DNA of 23,001 bases from Anaerolineaceae bacterium (GCA_017995665.1 JAGOIM010000007.1:1-23001); one strand, 5' to 3'; counted from the first letter of the stretch, positions 1 through 8,758 are shown. The notes: generated by a model not told the origin, from the sequence alone. Numbers and translations: made by a program.

Positions 1-2
1 GT

Positions 3-2300
3 AATTGGGCAGACTTGCGCAACCAAAACATCAAGGACCTGATCGATTTCACAAGGACTTTCTTTGCCAAACACACTTTGCTCAACATTTTGACGCATTA
101 TTGCGTTTTCAACAGCCAGGACCAGCTCTTGGTTATGCGCCCCTATCAAATCGCGGCAACCGAAAAAATCCTCAACCGCATTTTGACTTCGACCAATAGC
201 CACAAAACCGCAAGCCTCGAAGCCGGGGGTTATATTTGGCACACAACTGGTTCAGGGAAAACGCTTACAAGTTTCAAAACCGCCCTCCTGGCAAGCGAGC
301 TTGCTGGCATTGACAAGGTGCTTTTTGTTGTCGACCGAAAAGATCTTGACTATCAAACCATGCAGGAATACGACAAATTCCAAAAAGGGGCAGCAAACGG
401 AAACACCTCAACTCGTATGCTACAAAAACAACTCGAAAATCCGAACGAGAAAATTTTGATTACCACCATTCAAAAACTCTCCCGCTTTGTCAGCACAAAC
501 AAGTTTCATGATATTTATAAAAAGCATGTGGTCTTGATTTTTGACGAATGCCACCGCTCACAATTTGGCGATATGCGCCAGACAATCGTCCGGGCTTTCA
601 AAAATTATCACATTTTTGGTTTTACCGGCACACCAATCTTTGCCGATAATGCCAACACGAACGCAAAAGGGCAGGTTTGGACGACCGAACAGGCTTTTGG
701 CGAGCGATTGCATACCTATACCATTGTCGATGCAATTAACGACGGAAATGTCTTGCCCTTCCGTGTCGACTATATCAACACGATCAAGACTAATCCTGAT
801 ATTGACGACCAAAAGGTTTCAGCAATTGACACCGAACGTGCTATGCTTGACCCCCGCCGAATAAGCAAAGTCGGTGAATACCTGCTCGAACATTTTGACC
901 AAAAAACCAAGCGCAATTTTGGATACAAAAAAGATGGTGTCAAAAAATATGGTTTTAACGCTATTTTTGCCGTATCGTCAATTAGTGCAGCAAAAACGTA
1001 TTATACAGAAATCAAGAACCAAATTGCGGCTTTAAATAAAAATTACAAAATAGCAACAATATACAGCTTTAGTGCCAATCCTGATGACCCCGAAAGCGGT
1101 TTACCGGATGAGAGTTTTGAGCTCGAAGATTTGGATGTCAGCGACCGCGATTTTTTGGAAAAGGCAATCGAGGACTATAACCAGCAATTTCACACCAATT
1201 ACGACAGCTCATCAGATAAGTTTGAAAATTACTACAAAGACCTTTCAATGCGCGTTAAAAACCGCGAAGTAGATTTGCTGATTGTTGTAAACATGTTTTT
1301 GACTGGTTTTGACGCTACTACCTTAAACACGCTTTGGGTAGATAAGAATCTGCGCTCACATGGGCTGATTCAAGCCTTTTCACGCACAAACCGCATCCTC
1401 AACTCGGTCAAAACTTTTGGAAATATCGTCTGCTTCAGAAATTTAAGCAAGGCTACCGATGATGCAATCGCCCTCTTCGGAAATCGCGAAGCCGGGGGAA
1501 TCGTTTTGATGAAGACCTATGACGAATATTACAGCTTAGGTTATGAATATAACGGTAAACAACAACGGCCTTATGTCGAGATGGTTGACGAGTTACTCAA
1601 AAAATATCCTCTGGAAGAGCCAATCCTTGGCGAACAAACCCAAAAGGATTTTGTCAAAATCTTTGGAACAATTTTGAAAGTTCAAAACATCTTAAGTTCT
1701 TTTGACGAATTTGAAGGAAACGAAATTCTGAGCAGCCGACATCAACAGGATTATCAAAGTCGCTATATAGATTTGTATGAAGAAATGCGCCACGATCAAA
1801 GCGGTGAAAAAGTTCTTATCAATGATGATTTGGTCTTTGAAGTTGAGCTTATCAAGCAAGTGGAAGTCAATATTGACTACATTCTGATAAAAGTCGCTGA
1901 ATACCAGAAGAGCCACATGCAAGATAAAGAAATTCTCGCCGATATCGAAAAATCAATTGGGGCAAGTTTGGAACTGCGAAGCAAGAAAGACCTCATCCTC
2001 GGTTTCATCGACCGCGTAAGCATGCAGACGGAAATCGAAAAAGATTGGGCATCTTTTGTTGAGGAACGAAAACAAAAAGATTTGGAAGAAATCGTCGAAG
2101 AAGAAAATCTGGTCCCGACTTTAACCAAACGCTACATGACAAACGCCTTAAGAGACCGCGAATTTCGCACCATTGGGATAGAGTTTGACCGTCTGTTGCC
2201 ACCAATGGACCTCTTTAGTTCCAATCGCGAGCAAAAGAAAAACGCTATTATCGATAAGTTGAGAAAATATTTTGAGAAGTTTTTAGGCCTCCTGACTTAA
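3..2300 (+). CDS. hsdR: Type I restriction enzyme R subunit (HsdR), 3' part, truncated by window edge
   Basis: This is the ATP-dependent translocase/endonuclease subunit of a type I restriction-modification complex, which cuts foreign DNA lacking the host methylation. The frame is open to base 3, so the true start lies off the left edge; the TTG at 15 is not a believable start. Counting from that TTG, the helicase motifs are Walker A GSGKT at residues 79-83, DECHR from 177, TGTP at 204-207, then the late motifs LTGFDA and QAFSRTNRI. A helical C-terminal region follows, as is usual for HsdR. About 765 residues are present against roughly 1000 in full-length family members, so the N-terminal nuclease domain (PD-(D/E)XK) must be outside the window. 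hsdM and hsdS are not seen here and may lie to the left. The gene ends at TAA with no frameshift. The family call is secure; specificity cannot be read. Confidence 0.95.
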   Translation, partial: NWADLRNQNIKDLIDFTRTFFAKHTLLNILTHYCVFNSQDQLLVMRPYQIAATEKILNRILTSTNSHKTASLEAGGYIWHTTGSGKTLTSFKTALLASELAGIDKVLFVVDRKDLDYQTMQEYDKFQKGAANGNTSTRMLQKQLENPNEKILITTIQKLSRFVSTNKFHDIYKKHVVLIFDECHRSQFGDMRQTIVRAFKNYHIFGFTGTPIFADNANTNAKGQVWTTEQAFGERLHTYTIVDAINDGNVLPFRVDYINTIKTNPDIDDQKVSAIDTERAMLDPRRISKVGEYLLEHFDQKTKRNFGYKKDGVKKYGFNAIFAVSSISAAKTYYTEIKNQIAALNKNYKIATIYSFSANPDDPESGLPDESFELEDLDVSDRDFLEKAIEDYNQQFHTNYDSSSDKFENYYKDLSMRVKNREVDLLIVVNMFLTGFDATTLNTLWVDKNLRSHGLIQAFSRTNRILNSVKTFGNIVCFRNLSKATDDAIALFGNREAGGIVLMKTYDEYYSLGYEYNGKQQRPYVEMVDELLKKYPLEEPILGEQTQKDFVKIFGTILKVQNILSSFDEFEGNEILSSRHQQDYQSRYIDLYEEMRHDQSGEKVLINDDLVFEVELIKQVEVNIDYILIKVAEYQKSHMQDKEILADIEKSIGASLELRSKKDLILGFIDRVSMQTEIEKDWASFVEERKQKDLEEIVEEENLVPTLTKRYMTNALRDREFRTIGIEFDRLLPPMDLFSSNREQKKNAIIDKLRKYFEKFLGLLT

Positions 2301-2333
2301 TCAGAATCATCTTTTTTAGCTGGCTTTACCTTT

Positions 2334-2357
2334 GGGTTTTCCCATGATGGAAAGCCC
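2334..2357 (+). terminator. Possible terminator hairpin after hsdR
   Basis: A 9-bp stem (gggttttcc with ggaaagccc, one G-U pair) and a 6-base loop lie about 35 bases after the hsdR stop. The following bases are only weakly T-rich, so this is a modest candidate. Confidence 0.35.
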
Positions 2358-2424
2358 ATTTGTTAAACATTTGCATACATAAGTTTGCTTTATAGGGGAA
2401 CTTTTTGATAAGCTGAGTCGTCTT

Positions 2425-2438
2425 GTATGTAGACATAC
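2425..2438. promoter_or_regulatory. 14-bp palindrome upstream of the META lipoprotein gene
   Basis: GTATGT-AG-ACATAC is a perfect inverted repeat centred about 37 bases before the chosen start codon. A TTGATA hexamer at 2405-2410 lies upstream, but the -10 candidate at the right spacing (TGTAGA) is weak. The position suits an operator, and nothing further supports that reading. Confidence 0.25.
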
Positions 2439-2468
2439 TACAATATGAAAGTTTTAAAGGAAAAGAAG

Positions 2469-3230
2469 ATGAAAAGCAAAGTTTTAACCGTATTTTTGAT
2501 TATGGCGATATTCTTATCAGCCTGCATTGTTGATGGAGATACTCCCTCTCTAACGCTAAATAACACTCATTGGGTTCTGGAACAGATTAACGGGCAAGCT
2601 GTTGTCGCCGACACGCTGCCCACCCTTTCTTTCAACGAAGAACAGAAGGTGGCAGGAAACGCCTCTTGTAACAATTTCTTCGGCAACTACACTCTGGATG
2701 GCAATAAGTTGAGCTTTGGATCTTTGGGTTCAACCCAAATGTTCTGTGCTGTGCCCGAAGGCTCGATGGATCAGGAAAGCGCCTATCTGGCAGCCCTTGA
2801 ATCCGCAGCCGGATATCGCTCGGAAGATGGCAAATTACTAATCGTCGATGCTTCCGACAACACCGTCTTGGTTTTCGCTCCCCAGGACATGGGTCTTGAG
2901 GGTGCAAGCTGGAATTTGACCATGTTGAACGACGGCCAAAGCCTGGTCAGCCTGGTGAACAATACCGAAATCAATGCTGAGTTCAAGGATGGTTCCGTTG
3001 CCGGTTCAAGTGGCTGCAACAGCTACAACGGTCCCTTCCAGCAAGACGGATTGAATCTCACTTTTGGCAACTTGGCATCAACCCTGATGTTATGCCAGGA
3101 GGAAGGCGTTATGGAACAAGAAACTGCCTACCTGCAAGCAATCGCTAAGGTGACACATTATCTCATCGAAGGAAAGCAGCTGACGCTTTATGATGCCGAC
3201 AACCTGGTCTTAGCCACATTCAACCGCTAA
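2469..3230 (+). CDS. Lipoprotein with two META/HslJ domains
   Basis: A secreted, lipid-anchored protein of 253 aa. The ATG at 2469 is preferred over the in-frame ATG at 2445 because AAAGGA lies 7 bases before it and the protein then begins with a clean lipoprotein signal: MKSK, a hydrophobic stretch, and a lipobox LSA-C with Cys19. Two META domains follow, roughly residues 34-136 and 147-251. They share the pattern G-N/S-x-x-C-N, G-N/G, an LTFG/LSFG strand, a second Cys (67/93 and 183/209), then a Q-E-(S/T)-AYL helix. Members of this family (HslJ is the E. coli example) are linked to heat-shock and novobiocin resistance phenotypes, but their molecular activity is unknown. The tandem arrangement points to an internal duplication. 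The gene stands alone and is convergent with serC through a shared terminator. Confidence 0.85.
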   Translation: MKSKVLTVFLIMAIFLSACIVDGDTPSLTLNNTHWVLEQINGQAVVADTLPTLSFNEEQKVAGNASCNNFFGNYTLDGNKLSFGSLGSTQMFCAVPEGSMDQESAYLAALESAAGYRSEDGKLLIVDASDNTVLVFAPQDMGLEGASWNLTMLNDGQSLVSLVNNTEINAEFKDGSVAGSSGCNSYNGPFQQDGLNLTFGNLASTLMLCQEEGVMEQETAYLQAIAKVTHYLIEGKQLTLYDADNLVLATFNR

Positions 3231-3253
3231 GAACAAACTTTAAAATCATTAAA

Positions 3254-3280
3254 AAAGCCTCTCAAAAAATGAGAGGCTTT
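3254..3280. terminator. Bidirectional intrinsic terminator between META lipoprotein gene and serC
   Basis: An 11-bp perfect stem (aaagcctctca with tgagaggcttt) and a 5-base A loop are flanked by A-rich sequence on the left and T-rich on the right. The hairpin sits between two convergent genes and can serve both. Confidence 0.85.
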
Positions 3281-3299
3281 TACGTTAAGAAACTTGATT

Positions 3300-4391
3300 T
3301 TAGCCGTGATTGGCTTCGAAATCTTTCAGGAAGTCGACCAGAGCATCAACGCCATCTTTTGGCATCGCATTGTAAATTGACGCGCGCAAACCACCAACAG
3401 ATTTATGGCCTTTCAAATTCTCAAAACCGACTTTCTTGGTTGCCGCTACAACTTCAGCATCCAACTCAGCGCTTTCGGTTACAAAGGGAACGTTCATCAG
3501 AGAGCGATCTTCTTTGGCAACCGTACCTTTGAACATCTTGCTTTGATCCAGGAAATCATAAAGTGGTTTTGCTTTTTCGATGTTGATTTGTTCCATTGCT
3601 TCCAAACCACCCAAATTCTTCAGGTATTTGAAAACTTTGCCACAGACATAAATAGCCCAGCAATTGGGGGTGTTGTACATCGAGCCGTTATCAGCCTGGA
3701 TGTCATAACGCATATAGGTCGGGATGCTTTCGGGCAGGTCTGTGCGAATCAAATCTTCGCGAATGATGACGATTGCCATACCGGCAGGACCGATATTTTT
3801 CTGAACGCCACCATAAATCATGCCATAATCGCTCACGTTCACCGGTTTTGAAAGGAACATAGAGCTTTGGTCTGACACTAAGGGTTTGCCTTTGGTGTCC
3901 GGCAGGTTTTGGTAGGTGGTGCCGTGGATGGTTTCATTTTCGCAAATGTAGACATAATCGGCGTCTTCAGAAATCTCCAAATTGGAAAGATCGGGGATAT
4001 AGCTGTAGTTTTTATCTTTGCTGGAGGCGATCATATTGACTTTGCCATATTTTTTTGCTTCGTCATAAGCTTTCTTTGACCAGCTACCGGTAACAATGTA
4101 GTCAGCCACACCGTTGACCATCAGGTTCATCGGGATAGCCGCAAATTGCAAAGTTGCTCCACCTTGAATAAAGAGCACTTTGTAATTCTCAGGGATGTTC
4201 ATAAGCTCGCGAAGGTCGGCTTCGGCTTCGTCATAAATGCCCTGGAAAACCTTGGAACGATGGCTCATTTCCATCACAGACATACCGGAACCACGATAAT
4301 TCAACATTTCGTCGCGAACTTCTTCGAGAACCGGAACGGGGAGGGTGCTGGGACCAGCAGAGAAGTTGTAGATACGGTCGTACTTAGACAT
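3300..4391 (-). CDS. serC: Phosphoserine aminotransferase
   Basis: A PLP enzyme that converts 3-phosphohydroxypyruvate and glutamate to O-phosphoserine and 2-oxoglutarate in serine synthesis; the family also acts in pyridoxal phosphate synthesis. The 363-aa length is normal. The N-terminus has the family signature YNFSAGPSTLP (residues 8-18) followed by GMSVMEMSHRS (36-46). The phosphate-binding GGATLQF is at 77-83, and the PLP lysine is Lys198 within GGVQKNIGPAG, the same number as in E. coli SerC. The C-terminus carries GHKSVGGLRASIYNA, typical of the family. The ATG is preceded on the minus strand by AAAAGGAGA with good spacing. The gene is single, divergent from the glycosyltransferase gene, and separated from the META gene by a terminator. 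No serA or serB is next to it. Confidence 0.97.
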   Translation of the reverse strand: MSKYDRIYNFSAGPSTLPVPVLEEVRDEMLNYRGSGMSVMEMSHRSKVFQGIYDEAEADLRELMNIPENYKVLFIQGGATLQFAAIPMNLMVNGVADYIVTGSWSKKAYDEAKKYGKVNMIASSKDKNYSYIPDLSNLEISEDADYVYICENETIHGTTYQNLPDTKGKPLVSDQSSMFLSKPVNVSDYGMIYGGVQKNIGPAGMAIVIIREDLIRTDLPESIPTYMRYDIQADNGSMYNTPNCWAIYVCGKVFKYLKNLGGLEAMEQINIEKAKPLYDFLDQSKMFKGTVAKEDRSLMNVPFVTESAELDAEVVAATKKVGFENLKGHKSVGGLRASIYNAMPKDGVDALVDFLKDFEANHG

Positions 4392-4525
4392 AAAAAACTC
4401 TCCTTTTTGTTTTAAACATCATAATTTCATCACCTTGCGGTGCGATTTCATCGCCCTCTGATTTGGGCATTATATTCTAATGAAATCCTAACCCCCAAAC
4501 CCCTTTCGGTCAAGGGATAGATGGA

Positions 4526-4598
4526 ATGATTTTACCATCGATAAGTCAGTAAGCAGTTTGATAAACTAAGTTTAAACGGTCCGCTATGGTAAAATCAT
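4526..4598. repeat. 13-bp inverted repeat in the serC/glycosyltransferase intergenic region
   Basis: atgattttaccat (4526-4538) and atggtaaaatcat (4586-4598) are perfect reverse complements separated by 47 bases. Similarity continues outward to TTCC on both sides with a 2-base offset. Each copy contains TAAAAT oriented toward the gene on its side, so the pair could mark divergent -10 regions or paired operator half-sites. No good -35 element was found for either. Confidence 0.5.
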
Positions 4599-4647
4599 CT
4601 TCCACCTTGGTTTGGATTTTTTACAATAAATTAATAAGGAATTTCTG

Positions 4648-6264
4648 ATGAAAGTTGATAAAAAAGCCTCGACAAAACAAGCTTCCAAGCTTATTAACTG
4701 GAAGAACTTCATTATCCCCTTGATTATTTTTATTGTTGCATTATCCATTCGCATTATTGGTCTAAAATTCGATTTTCCCCTCTTTACCCACCCGGATGAG
4801 AATTTCTTGATGAGCCCGTTAATACAAATGAGTGCTAAACACACCCTCGATCCGGGAACCTATGTATATCCGGCCTTTCCAAGTTTCTATTCCAATTTTT
4901 TCCTCCTGAACGGTTTGAGCCTCCTAAAATTCGGCATGAATTATAGCTGGGTATATTGGCAAGACCCATTTTTCTTTTTCACAGCCACAAGATGGATGAC
5001 CGCTATTCAAGGTGCTCTAATTCCGGTTATTGCCTTTTTAATTGGAAAGAAATTTAATAATAATTCATTTGCCATTGTATCCGCCTTGTTGTTTACCTTT
5101 TATCCTCCTTTCGTTCTGCATTCTCATTACGTAACGGTTGATATACCACTAACGCTTTATATAATGCTGGTCTTGCTTTTTACAATGAATTATCTTACGA
5201 CTGATAAGAAATTTTGGTTAACCCTGGCATCTGTGATGGCAACAATCGCCACATTAGAAAAATATCCCGGTCTTCTTTCTATTGGAATCATCCTGGTAGC
5301 GATTGGTATCAAGGCTTTCAAAAAAGATGAGCAAGGCAATAAGCTCGGATGGAAGTTTTTCTTCAAAACGACCGGCACAAGCGCATTAATCTGCATTTTG
5401 TCTGTCTTGGTTTTGGCACCACAACTTTTGATTCATTTTGACATTGCCTGGAAACAAATTGTAAATGAAGCAAGACCAACCCACCTCGGTGCTGACGGTC
5501 TCGGTTGGGGCGGTAATATCCTCTATTACTTTAAAGACTTTTATCAGAATTCAGGTTTAATTATCTTAATTTTTGTTGTAATTGGGCTTATTGCTATAGT
5601 TTTGATGAAAGATCCCAACTATTTGCTTCTCTTGTTTGGCATTGGCTACTGGATAGGTCTCAGCGTCCTCGCTCTTCATCATAGCCGTTGGTCATTGCCA
5701 ATGATAATTAGCCCGCTATTCCTTGCGGCTTTTGGTGTGTCAAAAATTTGGCAGCTATCAGAAAAGAAAAAAGTTGCCAGAATATTAGTTGTCGTGGCGC
5801 TTACAATGGTTTTCTTGCCCTTCGTCTTCAAGGGAATAAATACTTCCATTATGCTTACCTGGAAGGATACGCGCAACATCGCTTTAAATTATATGGGAAA
5901 CCATGGGATTGATGTAGAAAATACAGTTTCAGATGGCTACACCCCTCATTATCCCAACAGCAAAACCGATATCTTTGCGTTTAACATCTTTGAACCGAAA
6001 GAGAAAAAATACATTGTGTTTTCATCAATAATGAGTGACAGATATGCAGCTGAGCCCGAGCGTTATATTCGAGAAAACGCCTTTTATAATACCGCCAGAA
6101 GCAAACTTGAGCTCGTTCAAGAATTTCATCCCGACCCGGAACCGGTGACTCTAATTGAGCACTTTCAGGTGACTCTTGAATATCTGAACCGGCAAATATC
6201 GAAAAGCACATCGTCATTCACCAGGGGACCAAAACTGGAGATTTACAAGCTTCCCGAAAATTGA
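4648..6264 (+). CDS. GT-C fold membrane glycosyltransferase (PMT/ArnT-like, GT39 superfamily)
   Basis: A 538-aa polytopic membrane protein. These enzymes move a sugar from a polyprenyl-phosphate carrier to a protein or lipid on the outer face of the membrane. A short basic N-tail precedes the first membrane segment (about residues 20-38). The first outer loop contains THPDE with Asp50-Glu51, the position and motif of the catalytic acid pair in PMT/ArnT-like enzymes. Many hydrophobic segments follow to about residue 400, then a soluble C-terminal domain of about 140 residues. The ATG is supported by AAGGA seven bases upstream. The gene is monocistronic: serC diverges on one side and the Mo-cofactor operon converges with a 27-base gap on the other. 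No sugar-phosphate carrier synthase is nearby, so donor and acceptor cannot be named. The superfamily is secure; the exact family is not. Confidence 0.8.
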   Translation: MKVDKKASTKQASKLINWKNFIIPLIIFIVALSIRIIGLKFDFPLFTHPDENFLMSPLIQMSAKHTLDPGTYVYPAFPSFYSNFFLLNGLSLLKFGMNYSWVYWQDPFFFFTATRWMTAIQGALIPVIAFLIGKKFNNNSFAIVSALLFTFYPPFVLHSHYVTVDIPLTLYIMLVLLFTMNYLTTDKKFWLTLASVMATIATLEKYPGLLSIGIILVAIGIKAFKKDEQGNKLGWKFFFKTTGTSALICILSVLVLAPQLLIHFDIAWKQIVNEARPTHLGADGLGWGGNILYYFKDFYQNSGLIILIFVVIGLIAIVLMKDPNYLLLLFGIGYWIGLSVLALHHSRWSLPMIISPLFLAAFGVSKIWQLSEKKKVARILVVVALTMVFLPFVFKGINTSIMLTWKDTRNIALNYMGNHGIDVENTVSDGYTPHYPNSKTDIFAFNIFEPKEKKYIVFSSIMSDRYAAEPERYIRENAFYNTARSKLELVQEFHPDPEPVTLIEHFQVTLEYLNRQISKSTSSFTRGPKLEIYKLPEN

Positions 6265-6291
6265 GGATAATAAAATTTGTATTCCGCTGCC

Positions 6292-7221
6292 CTAATCCCT
6301 TGCCCCAGCTTGAGCACATTCAAAAGCATCGCCCCGAAGTGTTTCAACCGCATGGTTCATAACCGGTAAAAAGACTTCCAAACACTCCAAGGCCGCTTTG
6401 GGACTGCCCGGCAAATTGATAATCAATGTCTTTCCACGAATTCCGGCAGTCGCCCGTGAGAGCATCGCCAGGGGTGTGATTTGCATGCTTTTCGCCCGAA
6501 TCGCTTCCGTAATTCCTGGAGCTTGTTTTTCGATCACGGCTTGCGTAGCTTCTGGTGTCACATCGCGCGGCGCAAAGCCCGTCCCACCGGTTGTGAAAAC
6601 CAGATCCATCCCCTTGTCACAATAGTCCAGTAATTTAACACGGATTTCTTCAAACTCGTCCGGAACAATATCCTGATTCAGAACCTGCGCCTTGCCTTCC
6701 AATGCCTCAGCCAAAGCCGGACCGGACAGGTCTTCCCTTTCCCCTGTCGAACCTTTATCGCTTACAGTCAATATGGCTACGCGCAGTGTTGGGATAATTT
6801 GGATGTCTTGCCCGGGCTTCACGACCCCCTCCTTAATCACGATTCCGAATATCCCTTCCCGTGGCATGACGCAATCGCCAACCTGCCGAAAGACCTGGCA
6901 ATGGCGATGACATTCTTTCCCAATCTGTGTGATTTCCAAAACCGCTTCACCGAGTTGCAATTGTGTGCCAATTGGCAAATGCCAAAGGTCAATTCCCTCG
7001 GTAGTGATATTTTCAGCAAAAATGCCGGGTCGCAACTCCACCGTAGCCGAATTTCGCATTTTGCCAAAACTGGTTAAATCCAACAAACTAACCTGTCTGT
7101 GCCAATTCCCGGCATGGGCATCCCCAACGATTCCATGGTCGATTTTCAATTCAATCTGATCGACTGCATGTTTAATCATGCCTTTTTTTTCACTGATATT
7201 CAAAGAAACAACGCTTGCCAC
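6292..7221 (-). CDS. MOSC domain - MogA/MoaB molybdopterin adenylyltransferase fusion
   Basis: A two-domain Mo-cofactor protein of 309 aa. Residues 1-145 form a MOSC domain (VVSLNIS start, GDAHAGNW at 33-40, GIFAENITTEG at 66-76, Cys104 within GKECHRHC). MOSC domains are known from Mo-cofactor sulfurases and from proteins that bind or transfer sulfur on pterin cofactors. Residues 146-309 are a MogA/MoaB domain with TVSDKGS (152-158), TTGGTG (210-215), RDVTPEAT (219-226) and LPGSPKA (270-276), which activates molybdopterin with ATP. The start is GTG directly after the moaA stop (TAA then GTG), with GGAGG supplied by the last codons of moaA, so translation is probably coupled. This is the last gene of the moaC-moaA operon. 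The fusion joins two pathway steps in one chain; similar fusions are known in anaerobes. Confidence 0.9.
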   Translation of the reverse strand: MASVVSLNISEKKGMIKHAVDQIELKIDHGIVGDAHAGNWHRQVSLLDLTSFGKMRNSATVELRPGIFAENITTEGIDLWHLPIGTQLQLGEAVLEITQIGKECHRHCQVFRQVGDCVMPREGIFGIVIKEGVVKPGQDIQIIPTLRVAILTVSDKGSTGEREDLSGPALAEALEGKAQVLNQDIVPDEFEEIRVKLLDYCDKGMDLVFTTGGTGFAPRDVTPEATQAVIEKQAPGITEAIRAKSMQITPLAMLSRATAGIRGKTLIINLPGSPKAALECLEVFLPVMNHAVETLRGDAFECAQAGARD

Positions 7222-8169
7222 TTAGCCTCCAATCCTGCTCATATTACGACTTTCCAAGCAGTCTTCATCAAATTTATGTCTGGCTGGTTTATCCCAAATT
7301 GCCTTTCGGATAGTTTCTTTTACCGCATCCTTGCCATCTGCAATCGCTGCTTGCATTGATATTTCAGAATCTTTTCCAAGGCAAGTTCGCAAATTTCCAT
7401 CACTCATAATTCGGATTCGATTGCAATCACCACAGAATCTATGCGAAATTGGGCTAATAAACCCAACTCTACCCAGCGCTCCCGGGAATGTATAATCCGA
7501 AGAAGGTTGCCCGTGCATTCGCGGAGGCAGAGCCTCAAGCCAGGGGCGCGCTTTGATTAACTCCTGATTGTTTATCCGCAAGTTATGGCTGGCATTGCCA
7601 CATCCAATCGGCATGTATTCAATAAACCGGACGTCAATCTTATATTTGCTGGTTAATGCGATGAAATCATCCACTTCGTTATCATTAATCCCGCGCATCA
7701 ACACGCAGTTAATCTTAATCGGCGAAAATCCCAGCTCGTTAGCAAGCTCGATGCTGTCCAAAACCTTTTGCAAACTGCCGCCGGTCAATTTTTCAAAAAC
7801 CTCCGGTTTTAGTGAGTCCATGCTGATATTCAGGCGCATCAATCCGGCATCTTTCAAATCCTGTGCCATTCCGGTAAACATTTGTCCGTTCGTGGTCATG
7901 GAAAGGTCTTCCAAACCGGGCAATCCGGCAATTCCACGAACAATTTCTACAATATCTTTGCGCAAAGTCGGCTCACCACCGGTCAACCGCACACGTTTAA
8001 CCCCCAAATCAACGCAAGCTTCGGTCAGCATAATCAGTTCATCGCTGGTCAGTTCTTTCGTTTTGGGGCAAATGCCCTCGTCAAAACGGCAATATGCGCA
8101 ACGCAAAGTGCAGCGATCGGTCAACGAGAGACGCAGGTAATCTATTTGCCTGCCATATGAATCTTTCAA
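7222..8169 (-). CDS. moaA: GTP 3',8-cyclase MoaA
   Basis: A radical SAM enzyme that, with MoaC, turns GTP into cyclic pyranopterin monophosphate, the first stage of Mo-cofactor synthesis. The protein has 315 aa. The N-terminal cluster motif is CxxxCxxC with Cys20, Cys24 and Cys27. GGEP (64-67) binds SAM. The second, GTP-binding cluster is formed by Cys246, Cys249 and Cys263. The chain ends in Gly-Gly, the conserved MoaA tail needed in catalysis. The start codon is TTG, overlapping the moaC stop in a TTGA box. It is supported by GAGGAGA seven bases upstream and by the usual YGR-x-IDYLRLSLTDRC N-terminus. It lies mid-operon between moaC and the MOSC-MogA gene. Confidence 0.96.
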   Translation of the reverse strand: MKDSYGRQIDYLRLSLTDRCTLRCAYCRFDEGICPKTKELTSDELIMLTEACVDLGVKRVRLTGGEPTLRKDIVEIVRGIAGLPGLEDLSMTTNGQMFTGMAQDLKDAGLMRLNISMDSLKPEVFEKLTGGSLQKVLDSIELANELGFSPIKINCVLMRGINDNEVDDFIALTSKYKIDVRFIEYMPIGCGNASHNLRINNQELIKARPWLEALPPRMHGQPSSDYTFPGALGRVGFISPISHRFCGDCNRIRIMSDGNLRTCLGKDSEISMQAAIADGKDAVKETIRKAIWDKPARHKFDEDCLESRNMSRIGG

Positions 8170-8648
8170 ATTGTTATCTCCTCACGATTGAAAACGCCGG
8201 ACTTTCCCCCGCTCTTATGTTCCAGTTTGATTTCGCCGATAATCATTCCGCGGTCAACCGCTTTGCACATGTCGTAAATTGTCAGCGCAGCAATGCTGAC
8301 GGCGGTCAAGGCTTCCATTTCGACACCGGTGTTATAAGTTGTTTTCGTTTCAGCGGTAATTTTGATGGTATCCTCGCCGATGAATTCAAAATCGATTTTC
8401 ACCGAAGTCAGAGGCAAAGGATGACAGAGCGGAATCAGCTCGGAGGTTTTCTTGGCAGCCATAATACCGGCCACCCGGGCAACCGCCAGTGCATCCCCTT
8501 TTTTCACCTCGCCTGAGCGAATTAAATTGAGCGTTTCAGGCTGCATTTTGACCGTGCCGCTGGCAATCGCCACCCTTTCGGTCACGCTTTTTTGGCTGAT
8601 ATCAACAATATGCGCCTGTCCTTTTTCATCAAGATGTGTCATTTTCAT
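8166..8648 (-). CDS. moaC: Cyclic pyranopterin monophosphate synthase MoaC
   Basis: This enzyme converts the MoaA product to cyclic pyranopterin monophosphate. With the ATG at 8648 the protein is 160 aa, the usual family length, starting MKMTHLDEKGQAHIVD. Core motifs are KKTSELIPLCHPLPL (66-80, with His76) and TGVEMEALTAVSIAAL followed by YDMCKA with Lys129. The frame extends upstream to a TTG at 8741, which would add 31 charged residues with no family counterpart. The better promoter candidate would begin transcription only about ten to fifteen bases before that TTG, too close for a normal ribosome site. The ATG at 8648 itself has only a weak GAG upstream, so the start is less certain than the gene. 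First gene of the Mo-cofactor operon; moaA overlaps its stop by 4 bases. Confidence 0.92.
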   Translation of the reverse strand: MKMTHLDEKGQAHIVDISQKSVTERVAIASGTVKMQPETLNLIRSGEVKKGDALAVARVAGIMAAKKTSELIPLCHPLPLTSVKIDFEFIGEDTIKITAETKTTYNTGVEMEALTAVSIAALTIYDMCKAVDRGMIIGEIKLEHKSGGKSGVFNREEITI

Positions 8649-8758
8649 AAGCGACTCAAGCCCGGATTCCTTTTCTGGATTACTTTCTTTTGAATCAAAT
8701 TCTTTGGATATTTTTCTGATAAGTCCATTAAATTTAATCAATTCATCCGGTTCGCTCT

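Noticed and set aside
1..2300. Start of hsdR at the TTG at 15
   Set aside because: The frame is open to base 3, and the protein would lack the whole nuclease domain. It is a window-edge truncation.
7568..8140. 190-codon open frame on the plus strand
   Set aside because: Antisense to moaA, whose two cluster motifs and Gly-Gly tail are intact.
8649..8741. N-terminal extension of MoaC from TTG at 8741
   Set aside because: It adds 31 charged residues not found in MoaC, begins only a few bases after the likely transcript start and uses TTG. The ATG at 8648 gives the normal length.
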